From Holophaga sp. (GTDB taxonomy: Bacteria > Acidobacteriota > Holophagae > Holophagales > Holophagaceae), in the NCBI GenBank assembly GCA_016715205.1, contig JADKBC010000018.1, forward strand, positions 6,591 through 70,590: a stretch of 64,000 nt of DNA, written 5' to 3'. The notes beneath the pieces were generated by a model. The model did no database searches. It was given only the letters and a program-made list of their open reading frames with translations, and was not told the DNA's origin. A program made the translations under genes and the position numbers. Shown piece after piece: positions 63,073-64,000 of the stretch (position 1 is the first letter of the stretch; each line of letters opens with the position of its first letter).

Positions 63073-64000
63073 TCATACATTCATGGCGGAAGCAGGGCGG
63101 GGGTTCCTGGCTTGTTTTTGAAGAATGCCTTCCAGCCATGGTCCCAGGATGTCCAGCGCCTCGGCGCGGCGCAGATCGTGGAAAATTTCATGCTTGAAGC
63201 CGTGCAGTCGGTGTCGTTCCAGCAACTCCGGCGGCATCGTGCCCCAGAGTGCTTCAGAGGCATTAGGATCGGCTACGGAATCATTTTCGCATTCCAACAG
63301 CAGAACGGGGCGGTCGAGTTCGTGTCCCAGATGCAAGATCTCTTCACGGCCCTGATGCAGCGCCTCCACGTAAGCTGCGGTGGCAAAGCGATGGCAGAGG
63401 GGGTCGGCCCAATAACGCTGCACGAAAATGGGATCGGAGCAGACTTCGTCTTTATTGTTGGGCAGATCCAGGGGCCGGTGGGGGGCAACCCAGAGCAGCA
63501 ACCGCTGCAAGATGCGCAAAGGCAGGCCGAGGTCGTACAGCTTTAACACGGGGTTGGAAACCACCAAGCCTTCCATGGTGTCGGCATGCCATAGCAGCGC
63601 CAACAGGGCCACCAATCCCCCGAAACTGTGGCCCAACAGGATTTGCGGGCAGACGGGTGAGGGGGGCAACGGCATGCCATCCACAAGCCTTGGCTGAGCG
63701 CCCGCACGTTCGGCGTCGTAACGGCGCTCGTGGCGAAGGAAAAGAACCAGATCATCCACGAACCCATGGATCCCATCCGCGTCGCCCCGCACGCCGCCGC
63801 TGCGTCCGAAACCCCGATGATCCATGGCGGATACCGACCAACCCTGCTCGTGGAGCCAGTGGGCCACATGCCGATAACGTTCGCCATGCTCGCCGTACCC
63901 GTGGGAAATGACCACGCGGCCCTTGGGGTTGGGATGCTCCCATCGGCAAAAGGCCAGCGCCGTTTCGCTATGTCCGGTCAGAGCCCCATAGTTGGTGGGC
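63073..64000 (-). CDS. Alpha/beta hydrolase, monoacylglycerol lipase/lysophospholipase type (5' end beyond window)
   Basis: The frame is open to the right edge of the window, with 309 residues visible. VVISHGYGEHGERYRHVAHW forms the oxyanion region, LLGHSFGGLVAL carries the nucleophile Ser, LECENDSVADP the acid and GFKHEIFHDL the His. The set is that of serine aminopeptidase S33-like monoacylglycerol lipases. It ends 18 nt before the BamD-like ATG, so the two may be co-transcribed. Confidence 0.86.
   Translation of the reverse strand, partial: PTNYGALTGHSETALAFCRWEHPNPKGRVVISHGYGEHGERYRHVAHWLHEQGWSVSAMDHRGFGRSGGVRGDADGIHGFVDDLVLFLRHERRYDAERAGAQPRLVDGMPLPPSPVCPQILLGHSFGGLVALLALLWHADTMEGLVVSNPVLKLYDLGLPLRILQRLLLWVAPHRPLDLPNNKDEVCSDPIFVQRYWADPLCHRFATAAYVEALHQGREEILHLGHELDRPVLLLECENDSVADPNASEALWGTMPPELLERHRLHGFKHEIFHDLRRAEALDILGPWLEGILQKQARNPRPASAMNV

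Overview
The window looks like chromosomal DNA of a GC-rich, didermic, respiratory bacterium. It most resembles the Holophaga/Geothrix side of the Acidobacteriota. That is inferred from gene content (nrfHA, split nuo operon, MglA, Ser/Thr kinase, lipoproteins, aryl-polyene genes), not from a marker-gene tree. No rRNA, tRNA, CRISPR array or intact insertion sequence was seen.

1-10.6 kb: one side of an aryl polyene/flexirubin-type pigment cluster. A tight leftward run (ketoacyl-synthase-like chain-length factor, acyltransferase, two acyl carrier proteins, AMP-ligase, dehydratase, aromatic ammonia-lyase, thioesterase, LolA-like carrier, MMPL exporter) faces a rightward pair (deacetylase-methyltransferase fusion, glycosyltransferase-DUF2062 fusion). 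The remaining ketosynthase and ketoreductase genes must lie beyond the left edge or elsewhere. 10.7-14.7 kb: a cupin, a Crp/Fnr regulator and a nitrite-ammonification operon (two tetraheme NrfH-type cytochromes and NrfA). Palindromes of the form CCTTGAY-N4-RTCAAGG lie beside the regulator, before nrfH and, far away, before nuoH. The regulator keeps the FNR recognition residues E..SR, so a small respiratory regulon can be proposed.

14.7-22.7 kb: a DUF3516-type helicase, a kinase-TPR protein, a MocR-like regulator without its PLP lysine, TrmO and thymidine kinase. 22.7-25.3 kb: a gene-poor, decaying stretch with a frameshifted lipoprotein, a LytTR response regulator with its middle deleted, and a frameshifted ArgR. 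25.3-31.7 kb: a VanZ-LpxH fusion, DUF4136 lipoprotein, thiol peroxidase, MFS transporter, and a MacA/MacB-like pair without an ATPase. 31.7-39.2 kb: nuoHIJKLMN, without nuoA-G.

39.5-49.2 kb: an S11 peptidase and an OLD-family nuclease, both apparently frameshifted, RsmH, then leftward proC-glnS-FAD oxidoreductase-ribA. Upstream of proC a proline-rich short reading frame precedes a strong terminator, which suggests proline-responsive attenuation. An aminotransferase follows. 49.2-50.5 kb: an AT-rich ankyrin gene sits between two copies of the aminotransferase 3' end and looks acquired. 50.6-64 kb: outer-membrane protein, GltX, MglA, FHA-RDD protein, SSB, a class I glutamine amidotransferase-like hydrolase, DUF2752 and TM2 proteins, an LpdD-like protein, a PH/zinc-ribbon gene with a 104-bp tandem duplication of its 3' end, HrpB, a BamD-like lipoprotein and a lysophospholipase-like hydrolase cut by the right edge.
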